A DNA stretch of 64,000 nucleotides from an uncultured Bacilli bacterium (GTDB lineage Bacteria; Bacillota_I; Bacilli_A; RF39; UBA660): contig CAKOKD010000002.1 in the NCBI GenBank assembly GCA_934090935.1, positions 124,001-188,000 on the forward strand, written 5' to 3'. The position numbers and the translations under genes are program-made. Below are positions 45,171 through 53,446 of this stretch, piece by piece. A model generated the notes under the pieces. It saw only the letters and a program-made list of their open reading frames with translations, made no database searches and had not been told where the DNA came from. How positions within the stretch are numbered: the stretch's first letter is position 1; every line of letters starts with the position of its first letter.

Positions 45171-45860
45171 ATGAAAAAAATATATTACATAATTATTATA
45201 TTACTTTTAACAACACTTATTTTATTTACAAATTATAAAGTTTTAAAAGGAAATCAAGAAAATACTAATAGTAAAAAAATAGTACTTAAACTTAACCATG
45301 ATGATACAAAAACGTTAGATTATAAAGACACTGAAGCAATTGTTTTAGAAAATAAAATCACTGATATGAAGTTTGATTTAAAAGAAGAAATAGATTATCA
45401 CTTTTATGACAAAGAAAAATATTATGATAATTTAAAAATATTTCTGGATTACATACAAAAGAACTTTAATATTGAAATCAACAATAAATGGAAGGTTCAA
45501 ATTAATAAAATATCTAATGATTATGGATTAGTAAGATTTGTATATTATATAAATGGATATATTGGCACTAATAAAGCAATCACATTTTCAGTAAACGATA
45601 AAAAAGTTGAAAAAGTATATTATTCTTTTATTAATGAAAACCTAGATGAATCAGTAATAATAAATAAAGTTAAAAAATTTAAAAATAATATAGTTCAAGA
45701 AAAAAAGAAATTAAATAAAGATGAAACTTTAATAGAAGAAAAAACAACATATGACTATAATTACCGAACAAATAAAATCACATATACATATTGCCTATAC
45801 TTTCAAAATGGATATGGAATTATAAATAATGATTATTGTTCTATATATTTCTTACATTAA
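45171..45860 (+). CDS. Unknown membrane-anchored extracytoplasmic protein
   Basis: 229-aa protein, not recognised. One N-terminal hydrophobic helix (YYIIIILLLTTLILFTNYKVL, split: IIIILLLTTLILFTN) followed by an external, Lys/Asn/Tyr-rich domain; the middle (KWKVQINKISNDYGLVRFVY and KAITFSVNDKKVEKVYYSF) has strand patterns reminiscent of PepSY-like folds, but this is weak. It lies between the two copies of the 394-bp repeat, 26 bp after the exporter stop and behind AAGGAGAAAG, so it is probably co-transcribed with the exporter. Its own terminator follows. Confidence 0.6.
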   Translation: MKKIYYIIIILLLTTLILFTNYKVLKGNQENTNSKKIVLKLNHDDTKTLDYKDTEAIVLENKITDMKFDLKEEIDYHFYDKEKYYDNLKIFLDYIQKNFNIEINNKWKVQINKISNDYGLVRFVYYINGYIGTNKAITFSVNDKKVEKVYYSFINENLDESVIINKVKKFKNNIVQEKKKLNKDETLIEEKTTYDYNYRTNKITYTYCLYFQNGYGIINNDYCSIYFLH

Positions 45861-45885
45861 AAACACCAAAATTGGTGTTTTTTTT
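45861..45885 (+). terminator. Terminator of the cassette gene
   Basis: AAACACCAA / TTGGTGTTT with a 2-nt loop region and T8. Confidence 0.85.
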
Positions 45886-45970
45886 ATTGCAAATGTGGTA
45901 TTATAAAATAAGAATAAGATAGAAGGAATATATACGAAAAAAGGAACACTCATGTTATTATTAATGGTAA

Positions 45971-46364
45971 ATTGATAGCGTTTGTCTCTATTTCTCTTGT
46001 TGTATCAAGCATTATGATAGGAGTAATAACTTACATTTCTGTTTATGAAAGAACAAAAGAAATTGGTATATTAAGAGCAATTGGAGCATCTAAAGGAAAT
46101 ATATCTTCAATATTCAACGCTGAAACATTTATTATTGGGCTTTTGTCAGGTCTTTTTGGAATAGGCATATCCTATGCATTTATTCCAATAATAAACTCGG
46201 TTATTCATCATTTCACAGGTAATATTCCACTTTCAGCAGCATTAAAAATAAATCATGCCCTTATATTGGTTGCTTTATCGATTATATTAACTTTAATCGG
46301 AGGACTTATACCAGCAAAATCAGCTTCCAAAAAAGATCCAGTAGAAGCTTTAAGAAGCGAATAG
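45971..46364 (+). repeat. 394-bp direct repeat, copy B
   Basis: Second copy of the exporter 3' end. Upstream is unrelated AT-rich DNA with GGTATTATAAAATAA, similar to the -10 region of the G8 promoters. Downstream the PP2C gene starts 8 bp after the stop. Confidence 0.95.
45972..46364 (+). pseudogene. Exporter C-terminal fragment (truncated FtsX-like permease)
   Basis: 130 codons identical in protein sequence to the last 130 residues of the 42013 exporter (from IAFVSISLVVSS to DPVEALRSE). It contains three TM helices but no ATPase, no external domain, no ATG and no RBS; the first codon in frame with homology is TTG. It is therefore a gene remnant. All 13 coding differences from the intact copy are silent, so this copy diverged while under protein-level selection, presumably within a full-length allele, and was truncated recently. 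Confidence 0.85.
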
Positions 46365-46372
46365 GAGGAACT

Positions 46373-47209
46373 ATGTTAATATATAAAAATACCTTTGAAA
46401 ATATCAAAACTATTGGTATTGATTTTCCAGTAGAAGATCAATTTTATGCGGATGAATCATGTGCAATTGTTGCAGATGGAATCACAAGAGATCCAATTGG
46501 TTTACCCGATTTTTCTGTAGTTAGTGAAAATGAAGTCTTAAAAAATTATCCTAGGCCAAGTGGAGCCGAACTAGCTGCAAAAGAAATATGTACACATTTT
46601 CAATCTATAAATGGTTCTTTAAAAGAAAGACTCACATCTTGTAATGATGCAGTAAAAAATCTAAATGATAAGTATATTAAAGAATGTGACTACCTTGAAA
46701 ACGATTATTACGGGTCCGTTGCTGCTTGCATAGAATTTCAAGAAGATATCCTAAAATATGCATATATATGTGACTGTGGTGTAATAGTATACGATGAAAA
46801 TGGAAATATCAAATTTCAAACAATCGATGATAAAAAAGTCCACAGTGATCCTTACAAAAGCAAGTCCAATCTTCCTCCATGGTATTTGCCTGAATGCCGT
46901 AGAATAGTTAGAAGTGAGTGGAGAAATAATCCAAATAATATAGTAGATGGTAAATGTGTATCTTTTGGAGCTTTAACTGGAGAAAAAACAGCTATAGAGT
47001 TTATTAAATCTGGTGAGGTGCCATTAATAAAAAATGACTCAATAATCGTCTACAGTGATGGCTTCTCTGAATTTTTACATGAAGAAGAATTTATCAAAAA
47101 TATTCTTGATTTTAATTCAAAAAAATTTGAAAACTATATTGATAAAAAATCAAGAGAAGATTCATCAAGATATGGAAAAGAAAAGACCTTAGTACTTTAT
47201 AGATATTAA
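46373..47209 (+). CDS. PP2C-family (PPM) phosphatase-like protein
   Basis: 278-aa cytosolic protein. PPM-fold landmarks: EDQFYADESCAIVADGIT (metal Asp near the start, about 22-38), the YGSVAACIEF strand, LKYAYICDCGVIVYDENG (DCG-like second Asp site) and NDSIIVYSDGFSEFL (Asp in the DG motif). It is divergent from PrpC/Stp, so Ser/Thr phosphatase activity is likely but substrate unknown; no Hanks kinase is in the window. Strong RBS GGAGGA lies 3 nt from ATG, directly after the exporter remnant. Confidence 0.75.
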   Translation: MLIYKNTFENIKTIGIDFPVEDQFYADESCAIVADGITRDPIGLPDFSVVSENEVLKNYPRPSGAELAAKEICTHFQSINGSLKERLTSCNDAVKNLNDKYIKECDYLENDYYGSVAACIEFQEDILKYAYICDCGVIVYDENGNIKFQTIDDKKVHSDPYKSKSNLPPWYLPECRRIVRSEWRNNPNNIVDGKCVSFGALTGEKTAIEFIKSGEVPLIKNDSIIVYSDGFSEFLHEEEFIKNILDFNSKKFENYIDKKSREDSSRYGKEKTLVLYRY

Positions 47210-47227
47210 AAAGAGGAGTGAATTTAA

Positions 47228-48385
47228 GTGGGGAAATTATATTTAAAAGAAATAAACAAAAATGATCTTTATTTATTGGATAAATATAATGAAGATATTT
47301 TAAGTCATCAATTAAAACCTAGCATAATTAGTGATAATTTTGTTGATTGGATACAAAAAATGGAAGCATCTCGTTCTGATTCTACTAAAGTACATTTCTT
47401 TCCATATTTTTTGATGCTTGATGATATACCAATTGGGATGCCAATAATAAAAACAAACATTGATGTTGATGAGTTTTGGTTAAAATATGGAGGAAACATT
47501 AGTTACGTTATATCTCCTAGCTATAGAAGAAAAGGTTATGGTACTAAGTGTTTACATTTGGTTTTAGAAGAATGTCTTCGCCTTGGTTTAACAAAAGCAT
47601 TTTTAACATGTGATGCAAGAAATACAGGTTCATTTAAGATTATTCAAAACAACTATGGAATTCTTGAAAATTCATTTATTGATAATAGAGCACATTTAGG
47701 AACGTTAAATTATCGATTCTCAATAGATATTCCTTCTTCTTTAAAACAATATGAGAATAAATATCCACCAAATCGTCCAACATTAAATGAGTTGTGTAAT
47801 TTAGATAGGACTGACGTTTCAAGCTTTTTGATTAATGCAAAACAAAGTGAGATAGATAAAGAAAAACACATCTTGTCATTAGATGAAAACACGTTTGATT
47901 ATATAGTAGAAATACACACTAAATATGTGAGCGAATTTAAATATGATGAGCACGGTTTAGTGGATGAGTTTTCAAGAACAGTAGGAGATATAATAAAATC
48001 AAACACATTCTACGGAAACAACGAAGTCGCTTTAGTATTTTCTTCTTTATTAAGAGAAAATGGTATTCCAACTATATGCATATTTGCAAGTAACATAGAA
48101 ACAAAAGAAACACGCACATTTCTCGAGATATATTTAAATAATAAATGGTTCTTATTTGATCCTTTTGATGCTAAATTATATCTTAATTATGATTATAATA
48201 ATTTATGTTTGCCAAATAATTACTATGTTTATAGAAAATCTTTAAACAATTTCAATTTTGGTATTTCCACAAAAGAAGAAATGAAGAAACTTATAGGTGC
48301 ATTTGCTGATATTTATAACAATCCTCAATACGAATGTATTGAATTAGATAATTTAAAAGAAATAGAAAATAAAAAAAATTTGTAA
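47228..48385 (+). CDS. GNAT acetyltransferase fused to a transglutaminase-like domain
   Basis: 385-aa protein with a GTG start behind AGAGGAG. Residues about 1-165 are a GNAT domain: ISYVISPSYRRKGYGTKCLH contains the acetyl-CoA loop RRKGYG, and KAFLTCDARNTGSFKIIQNN the closing part. Residues about 200-360 look like a transglutaminase core (ALVFSSLLRENGIPT... TFLEIYLNNKWFLFDPFDA), but the catalytic Cys position reads Asn (FYGNNEVAL) and the His position is lost, so that domain is probably not catalytic. Paired with the PP2C gene (18-bp gap). Role unknown. Confidence 0.65.
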   Translation: MGKLYLKEINKNDLYLLDKYNEDILSHQLKPSIISDNFVDWIQKMEASRSDSTKVHFFPYFLMLDDIPIGMPIIKTNIDVDEFWLKYGGNISYVISPSYRRKGYGTKCLHLVLEECLRLGLTKAFLTCDARNTGSFKIIQNNYGILENSFIDNRAHLGTLNYRFSIDIPSSLKQYENKYPPNRPTLNELCNLDRTDVSSFLINAKQSEIDKEKHILSLDENTFDYIVEIHTKYVSEFKYDEHGLVDEFSRTVGDIIKSNTFYGNNEVALVFSSLLRENGIPTICIFASNIETKETRTFLEIYLNNKWFLFDPFDAKLYLNYDYNNLCLPNNYYVYRKSLNNFNFGISTKEEMKKLIGAFADIYNNPQYECIELDNLKEIENKKNL

Positions 48386-48409
48386 ACTAAGCGTTTGCAA
48401 ATTTTTTTT
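48376..48409 (+). terminator. Terminator upstream of the second G8 promoter
   Basis: AAATTTGTAAAC / GTTTGCAAATTT (12 bp, one T-G), 5-nt loop, T run. It overlaps the GNAT-fusion stop. Confidence 0.9.
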
Positions 48410-48424
48410 GCAAAAATAGTAAAT

Positions 48425-48493
48425 TTTTTTGAAATGACTTGAAAATCGGGGGGGGTATTATAAAATAAAAAAGTAAGATGCGAAGGTGTAGAA
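48425..48493 (+). repeat. Promoter/leader repeat, copy 2 (G8 tract)
   Basis: Essentially identical to 29639-29707, including the eight G (48448-48455). Similarity then continues into the first codons of the gene. Confidence 0.9.
48434..48461 (+). promoter_or_regulatory. Promoter with an eight-G tract in the spacer (copy 2)
   Basis: ATGACT (48434-48439), 16-nt spacer containing G8, TATTAT (48456-48461). The same layout as copy 1. Confidence 0.6.
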
Positions 48494-50977
48494 ATGAAAA
48501 AGACGACAATAATGCTAGTTACTGTTTTATTTATGATAATAGGATATGCGGCATATAATGCAACAGTAAATATATATGGATTAGGTAAGATATCAGAAAA
48601 CATAAGTGACTTTAAAGTGTATTTAAATAATTTAAAAGTAAATGATAAAGAAAATACAGGAATAAATGATGCAAAGGATGAATTTACAATAGATAATATA
48701 AATGGAAATATAAGTATAGATATAGTAAATGATTCAACAGAATATGATACAGAAAGCTATCTTGAATGTGAAAGCAATGTAACACCAGATAAAACCGAAT
48801 GGACATTTGATTATACTGGTGCTGAACAAACATTTACAGCGCCAGTAAGTGGAACATACAAGCTTGAAACATGGGGAGCACAAGGTGGTGGAAATAGTAC
48901 TTATATTGGAGGATATGGTAGTTATTCTATTGGAAATACCACTTTATCAGTTGGGCAACTACTTTATTTAAATGTTGGTGGTAAAGGAGACTATTGTAGT
49001 GGAAATCTCTGTACTACAAAAGCTACATATAATGGTGGAGGATCTTGTAAAACTTTAAGTTATGATAAAGCCGGTGCGGTTTCTACTTGTGGTTCAGGTG
49101 GAGGAGCAACGCATATAGCAATGACAGCAGGTTTGCTTTCAACCTTAGAAAATAAAAAAGATTATATTTTGATTGTCTCTGGTGGAGGCGGAGGATCCAA
49201 TTATTGCAACAACTGGAATTATGCAAATGGTGGACATGCCGGAGGATATATTGGGGTTTCTTCAATTAATACCGGAGCAAAGGATTTTTCTAAGAATGGT
49301 GGTTCGAATGCGCAGGGAGGAACTCAAAATAGTGGCTATGCTTTTGGAATAGGAGGAACTTTTCTCACTGGCTACGATGCCAATGTAGGAGGTGGAGGTG
49401 GCTTCTATGGTGGGAAAAAATCAGGTATAAATGGAGCTGGTGGTGGTTCGGGTTATATTGGAAACACTTTACTAACCGAAAAATCAATGTATTGCTATAA
49501 CTGTTCTGAGTCTAGTGAAGAATCGACAAAAACTATAAGTACTACATGTACAAGTGCAACACCAACTGAAAACTGTGCAAAAGTCGGAAATGGATATGCA
49601 CGTATAACTTTAACTTCAAGTAATGAAACAAAAAAAACATCAGTAGAACCGGTAACTATCGAAGCTCAAGATAGAAGAACAATAACGTTAGAAAACATAA
49701 ATACAAGCAACATGACTTGTAAATTAAAAGTTAACAAGATATCTAGAACAAATAAAGTGAAAAGCAACATAGCTTCAGCTCCTGAATTAAGCGATGGATT
49801 AATACCAGTAACCATAAAAGATAATGGAGAAGTAACATATGCCGATATAACAAAAGAATGGTATTCATATGAGGATAAAGTTTGGGCGAATGCCGTAATA
49901 CTAGAGAATAATGCAAACTATAAAGTAGGAGATACAATAAAAGAAAGTGATATTCAAAGTTATTTTGTATGGATACCAAGATATAGATATAAGTTATTTA
50001 ATGTAGATAATTATAGTTTAACAACAGTAGCAAGTGCATCTAAAGTAGAGAGCAAAGCACAAGAGATAGAGATTGAATTTGAAAGAAAAAACCAAAAAAT
50101 TTCAAACGGAAGTAAAAATGGAGAGTGGTTGACTCACCCAGCATTTACAAGTTTTGATACAAATGGATTCTGGGTAGGAAAGTTTGAGACCGGATACAAA
50201 GGAGCAACATCAAAAACTGCTGCTCAAGTAAATTCAAATGATACAAGTAAAGTAACAATAAAACCAAATATATTTTCATGGAGAGGAATGAATGTAAAAA
50301 ACATATTTGAAACAAGTTATAATTACAAACGTAATTTGGATTCACACATGATGAAGAATACTGAATGGGGAGCAGTAGCATATCTTTCACATTCAAAATA
50401 TGGAATAGATAAAGAAATAAATATCAATAATAATTCGTCATATAAAACCGGCTACTCATCCTTACCAACATTAGATCAAAGTTCAAATCCGGGAACATCT
50501 GGAGACGGAGAAAATTATAATCAACCATACAATACTAGTATTGGTTATCTTGCCTCAACAACAGGAAATATAAGTGGTGTATATGATATGTCTGGTGGAG
50601 CATGGGAATATACATCATCATACATAAGTGGAAATGTAGGGTCAAGTGGATTTACAACTGCCACTCTTGCGAATTATGATACTAAATATTTTGATTTGTA
50701 TAATGCGTCTTCATCTGTAAGTTCTTATCAATATAGAATACTTGGCGATGCAACCGGAGAAATGGGCCCATTTTATAATTATAAAGAGAATGATGACGTA
50801 TCATATTATCATAATAGTTGGTATAATGATTACTCACTTTTTATTGATTCTTCAAATCCATGGCTTGTTCGAAGTTGCCACTATAGCCATGGAATTCTTA
50901 CAAGTCAATTTTCATTTAGCATGAATCCCGGAGGCACCGGTTCGTATCTTTCTTTCCGTATAGTTTTAACTCCATAA
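48494..50977 (+). CDS. Surface protein: glycine-rich domain plus FGE/C-type-lectin-like domain
   Basis: 827-aa paralogue of the 29709 protein. N-terminal anchor and leader region (1-95), one Gly-rich domain (about 97-375) and linker (about 378-425) are nearly identical to it. Then a different C-terminus: a bridge (NIASAPELSDGLIPVTIKDN) and an FGE-sulfatase / C-type-lectin-like domain (about 540-827) with MKNTEWGAVAYLSHSKYG, GVYDMSGGAWEYTSSY and final GGTGSYLSFRIVLTP. FGE-like domains of this type are usually ligand-binding, not catalytic. Codon use and signal match its paralogue. Terminator follows. Confidence 0.8.
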   Translation: MKKTTIMLVTVLFMIIGYAAYNATVNIYGLGKISENISDFKVYLNNLKVNDKENTGINDAKDEFTIDNINGNISIDIVNDSTEYDTESYLECESNVTPDKTEWTFDYTGAEQTFTAPVSGTYKLETWGAQGGGNSTYIGGYGSYSIGNTTLSVGQLLYLNVGGKGDYCSGNLCTTKATYNGGGSCKTLSYDKAGAVSTCGSGGGATHIAMTAGLLSTLENKKDYILIVSGGGGGSNYCNNWNYANGGHAGGYIGVSSINTGAKDFSKNGGSNAQGGTQNSGYAFGIGGTFLTGYDANVGGGGGFYGGKKSGINGAGGGSGYIGNTLLTEKSMYCYNCSESSEESTKTISTTCTSATPTENCAKVGNGYARITLTSSNETKKTSVEPVTIEAQDRRTITLENINTSNMTCKLKVNKISRTNKVKSNIASAPELSDGLIPVTIKDNGEVTYADITKEWYSYEDKVWANAVILENNANYKVGDTIKESDIQSYFVWIPRYRYKLFNVDNYSLTTVASASKVESKAQEIEIEFERKNQKISNGSKNGEWLTHPAFTSFDTNGFWVGKFETGYKGATSKTAAQVNSNDTSKVTIKPNIFSWRGMNVKNIFETSYNYKRNLDSHMMKNTEWGAVAYLSHSKYGIDKEININNNSSYKTGYSSLPTLDQSSNPGTSGDGENYNQPYNTSIGYLASTTGNISGVYDMSGGAWEYTSSYISGNVGSSGFTTATLANYDTKYFDLYNASSSVSSYQYRILGDATGEMGPFYNYKENDDVSYYHNSWYNDYSLFIDSSNPWLVRSCHYSHGILTSQFSFSMNPGGTGSYLSFRIVLTP

Positions 50978-50987
50978 CACCATTTTA

Positions 50988-51012
50988 AATAACACAAAAG
51001 TGTTATTTTTTC
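50988..51012 (+). terminator. Terminator after the FGE-domain surface protein
   Basis: AATAACAC / GTGTTATT, AAAA loop, T run. Confidence 0.9.
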
Positions 51013-51044
51013 TTGTGCTTTCATATTATTTATTGGTGATATTT

Positions 51045-51278
51045 ATGTTTGATATAATACGTTCGTACTTTAAAGATGAAAAATATTATGTTGTTTTGTT
51101 TAATGATGGTATTTATATTAAAAACTATAATAATATATTATCTTTAACCGATAATGAAGTTTTGGTTAATATAAACGAATCGATCTATAAAATTAAAGGG
51201 AAGAATTTCATCTTATCTAAAACCGTTGGTCATGAACTTGTTGTTAATGGAAATATAGAAAGTATCGATAAAATATGA
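51045..51278 (+). CDS. yqfC: YqfC-like (YabP/YqfC family) protein
   Basis: 77-aa protein. YYVVLFNDGIYIKNYNNILS, DNEVLVNINESIYKIKGKNF and GHELVVNGNIESIDKI fit the YabP/YqfC family (small beta-rich proteins expressed in the mother cell of spore-formers). ATG 51045 follows GGTGAT; a longer frame reaches into the preceding terminator. It is followed with an ATGA overlap by a YqfD-like gene, exactly the Bacillus pairing, which makes the call firm despite the short length. Confidence 0.8.
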   Translation: MFDIIRSYFKDEKYYVVLFNDGIYIKNYNNILSLTDNEVLVNINESIYKIKGKNFILSKTVGHELVVNGNIESIDKI

Positions 51279-52390
51279 TTTTAATACAAGTAAAAAATAA
51301 TATAAAACTCTTTATAAAAAAGTGCTTAAAAATTGGTATAAATCTATATGATGTAAAATATTATAAGGATTATATCACTTGTAAAATAGAAACTGATAAT
51401 TTAAATGAGTTAGTTCAAAAATGTTATTTTTCAGATATAAAAATACTAAAATATTATGGAAAAAATATGATCAAAAGACATGTTACAAGATATAAATTTG
51501 ATTACTTGCTTCTATTTTTAAGCTTAATTGTTCTTTATTTGATAAGCAATGTCATTGTTTCAGTTGATATTAAACACGAAAACAAGAATTTAAGAAAAGA
51601 AATCAAGCAAATACTTGAAGAAAAAAACATAAAACCATATACCATAGCTTTAAGCGTTGGTAAATTAAATAAAATAAGTGATTCTATTGTCAGAGAAAAC
51701 AATGATACTTTAGAATGGTTAAGTATATATCGAAGTGGAATGAAATATATTATTTCTTTTGAAGAAAGAATCATCAAAAACGAAGTAAAAGAAGATGGAT
51801 TTTGCAATATTGTTGCATCTAAATCGGGAGTTATAAAAAAAGTTATAACTTTCAATGGAGAGAATATTGTTGAAAGAGATAAAGTTGTAAATAAAGGTGA
51901 TATCTTAATAAGTGGAACTATTAAAAAAGATGAAGAAATCAAGAAAAACGTCTGTGCAAGTGGAGAAGTTCTTGCTGAAGTTTGGTATAAAGTCAACGTA
52001 AGTTATCCACTTAAGTATAAAACTGTTACCAAAACTAAGAAAAAACGTATTAATTTTAAATATAATGATAACTATTTTTATAAAAAACATTATAAAAGTT
52101 ATCAAGAGAAAGCATTGTTAAAACTTGGTTCATTTAAAATCATAAGAGAATACGAAACTAAAGAAGAAACAAAAAAATATACGCATGATGAAGCGTTAAA
52201 TAACGCCAAAGAATCAATAAAAACGGAAATTTTAAAAAAAACTTCCTCCAATAGTCAAATTCTTGATCAAAAAGTTTTGAAAGAAAGTGAATTTGATAGT
52301 AAAATAGAATTAGAGGTATTTGTAAGTGTTTTAGAAAATATTTCAAAACGTGAATACTTTGAGGAAAGTGATATAAATGATACCAACTAA
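51275..52390 (+). CDS. yqfD: YqfD-like sporulation protein
   Basis: 371-aa membrane protein: N-terminal soluble domain with IGINLYDVKYYKDYITCKI, one TM helix (FDYLLLFLSLIVLYLISNVIV split: LLLFLSLIVLYLISNVIV, about 76-96), then an extracytoplasmic domain with ISFEERIIKNE, ASKSGVIKKVITFNGE, VNKGDILISGTI and CASGEVLAEVWYKVNVSYPL typical of YqfD. In Bacillus it is sigma-E-controlled and needed for efficient sporulation. The usual next gene phoH is absent here and replaced by a VanZ-like gene. Overlaps both neighbours. Confidence 0.85.
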   Translation: MILIQVKNNIKLFIKKCLKIGINLYDVKYYKDYITCKIETDNLNELVQKCYFSDIKILKYYGKNMIKRHVTRYKFDYLLLFLSLIVLYLISNVIVSVDIKHENKNLRKEIKQILEEKNIKPYTIALSVGKLNKISDSIVRENNDTLEWLSIYRSGMKYIISFEERIIKNEVKEDGFCNIVASKSGVIKKVITFNGENIVERDKVVNKGDILISGTIKKDEEIKKNVCASGEVLAEVWYKVNVSYPLKYKTVTKTKKKRINFKYNDNYFYKKHYKSYQEKALLKLGSFKIIREYETKEETKKYTHDEALNNAKESIKTEILKKTSSNSQILDQKVLKESEFDSKIELEVFVSVLENISKREYFEESDINDTN

Positions 52391-52994
52391 ACTTTACGGA
52401 ATAATCGGTAGTACATTGCCTATGATAATTCTTTTTTCTTTAGTGATGATTCTTTACCGAATTGTCTGTGTTATAATGACAAAAGAAAAAATAAATGTCT
52501 TAAAAGAGTTAAAAATGCTAATATACATCATTTATTGTTTTTTGCTTTTTAGACTGGTTACTACAACTGACTTTGAAAGTTACTCCAATAACTTTATTCC
52601 GTTTAAAGAGATTATGCGTTATAAATTAACAAGTGTTCTTTTCTATAGAAATGTTGTTGGTAATATTTTATTATTTTTACCATTTGGTTTTTTAATTACT
52701 GATATGATTCATGATAAAACAAATAAGCTTAATATTTTTATGTCAACATTTATTGTATTTATGACATCTCTTTCAATAGAAGTAATACAGATGCATATTG
52801 GAAGAAGTTTTGATATTGATGATATCATTTTAAATGTAATTGGTGGTATAATTGGATTTGTTATATTTTGGATATGCAACGGAATAAAGAAAAGATGCAA
52901 TAACGATTCTCTAAATTTATTAGTAGCTTTTCTTTCATTTATTCTTTTCGTATTAGTAATGTTTTTAATAGTTTTAGTGGTGGTGAATTTTTAA
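52377..52994 (+). CDS. VanZ-like membrane protein
   Basis: 205-aa membrane protein with about five TM helices. VVGNILLFLPFGFLITDMI, SIEVIQMHIGRSFDIDDIIL and NVIGGIIGFVIFW are the VanZ-family core (N-x2-GN-x2-LF-x-PFG ... Q-x-GR-x-FDxDDxxxN-x-xGG). VanZ confers low-level teicoplanin resistance in its best-known member; most homologues are uncharacterised. It overlaps yqfD by 14 bp and ybeY by 1 bp, so it is integrated into the operon in the place where phoH stands in Bacillus. Confidence 0.88.
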   Translation: MIPTKLYGIIGSTLPMIILFSLVMILYRIVCVIMTKEKINVLKELKMLIYIIYCFLLFRLVTTTDFESYSNNFIPFKEIMRYKLTSVLFYRNVVGNILLFLPFGFLITDMIHDKTNKLNIFMSTFIVFMTSLSIEVIQMHIGRSFDIDDIILNVIGGIIGFVIFWICNGIKKRCNNDSLNLLVAFLSFILFVLVMFLIVLVVVNF

Positions 52995-53437
52995 TGAATA
53001 GTTTTGATATAATTGATGAATTTGGATATAAAAGTGATTATAGTTATTTAAATGAAGTACTAAATCATACTTTAGAAAAATTAAATATTAATAATGCTTG
53101 TTTTTCTATTATTTTTATAGATGATGAAAAAATGCATGAGATGAATTTAGAATATCGTGGAATCGATAGAACAACTGATGTTTTAAGTTTTGCTTTAGAG
53201 GATAATGATTTTATAGAATGTGAAATACGTAACTTAGGAGATGTTTTTATTTCTATTCCGAAAATGCAAAGTCAAGCTATTGAATATGGTCATTCAGAAA
53301 AAAGAGAACTTTCTTTTTTAAGCGTTCATGGACTTTTACATTTGCTTGGTTATGATCACACAAGAAGTAAAGAAGAAGAAAAGATTCAATTTGGACTTCA
53401 AGATGAAATATTAAATGATTTAAATATAGTTAAGTAG
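52994..53437 (+). CDS. ybeY: Endoribonuclease YbeY
   Basis: 147-aa metalloprotein of 16S rRNA maturation and ribosome quality control. The zinc motif HGLLHLLGYDHTRSKEEE (HGxLHLxGYDH) is at about 114-131, and YRGIDRTTDVLSFAL with LGDVFISIPK is the conserved core. Length typical (about 150). Overlaps vanZ by 1 bp; era starts 9 bp downstream, as in the conserved ybeY-era cluster (dgkA and cdd missing). Confidence 0.95.
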   Translation: MNSFDIIDEFGYKSDYSYLNEVLNHTLEKLNINNACFSIIFIDDEKMHEMNLEYRGIDRTTDVLSFALEDNDFIECEIRNLGDVFISIPKMQSQAIEYGHSEKRELSFLSVHGLLHLLGYDHTRSKEEEKIQFGLQDEILNDLNIVK

Positions 53438-53446
53438 GTGGTATAG

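Noticed and set aside
45972..46364. Functional small FtsX-like permease
   Set aside because: No ATG, no RBS, and it begins abruptly at the repeat boundary inside a TM helix; better explained as a fragment.
50100..50977. Target of a diversity-generating retroelement (FGE/C-type-lectin-like domain)
   Set aside because: No reverse transcriptase gene and no template repeat seen in the window; similarity of fold alone is not enough.
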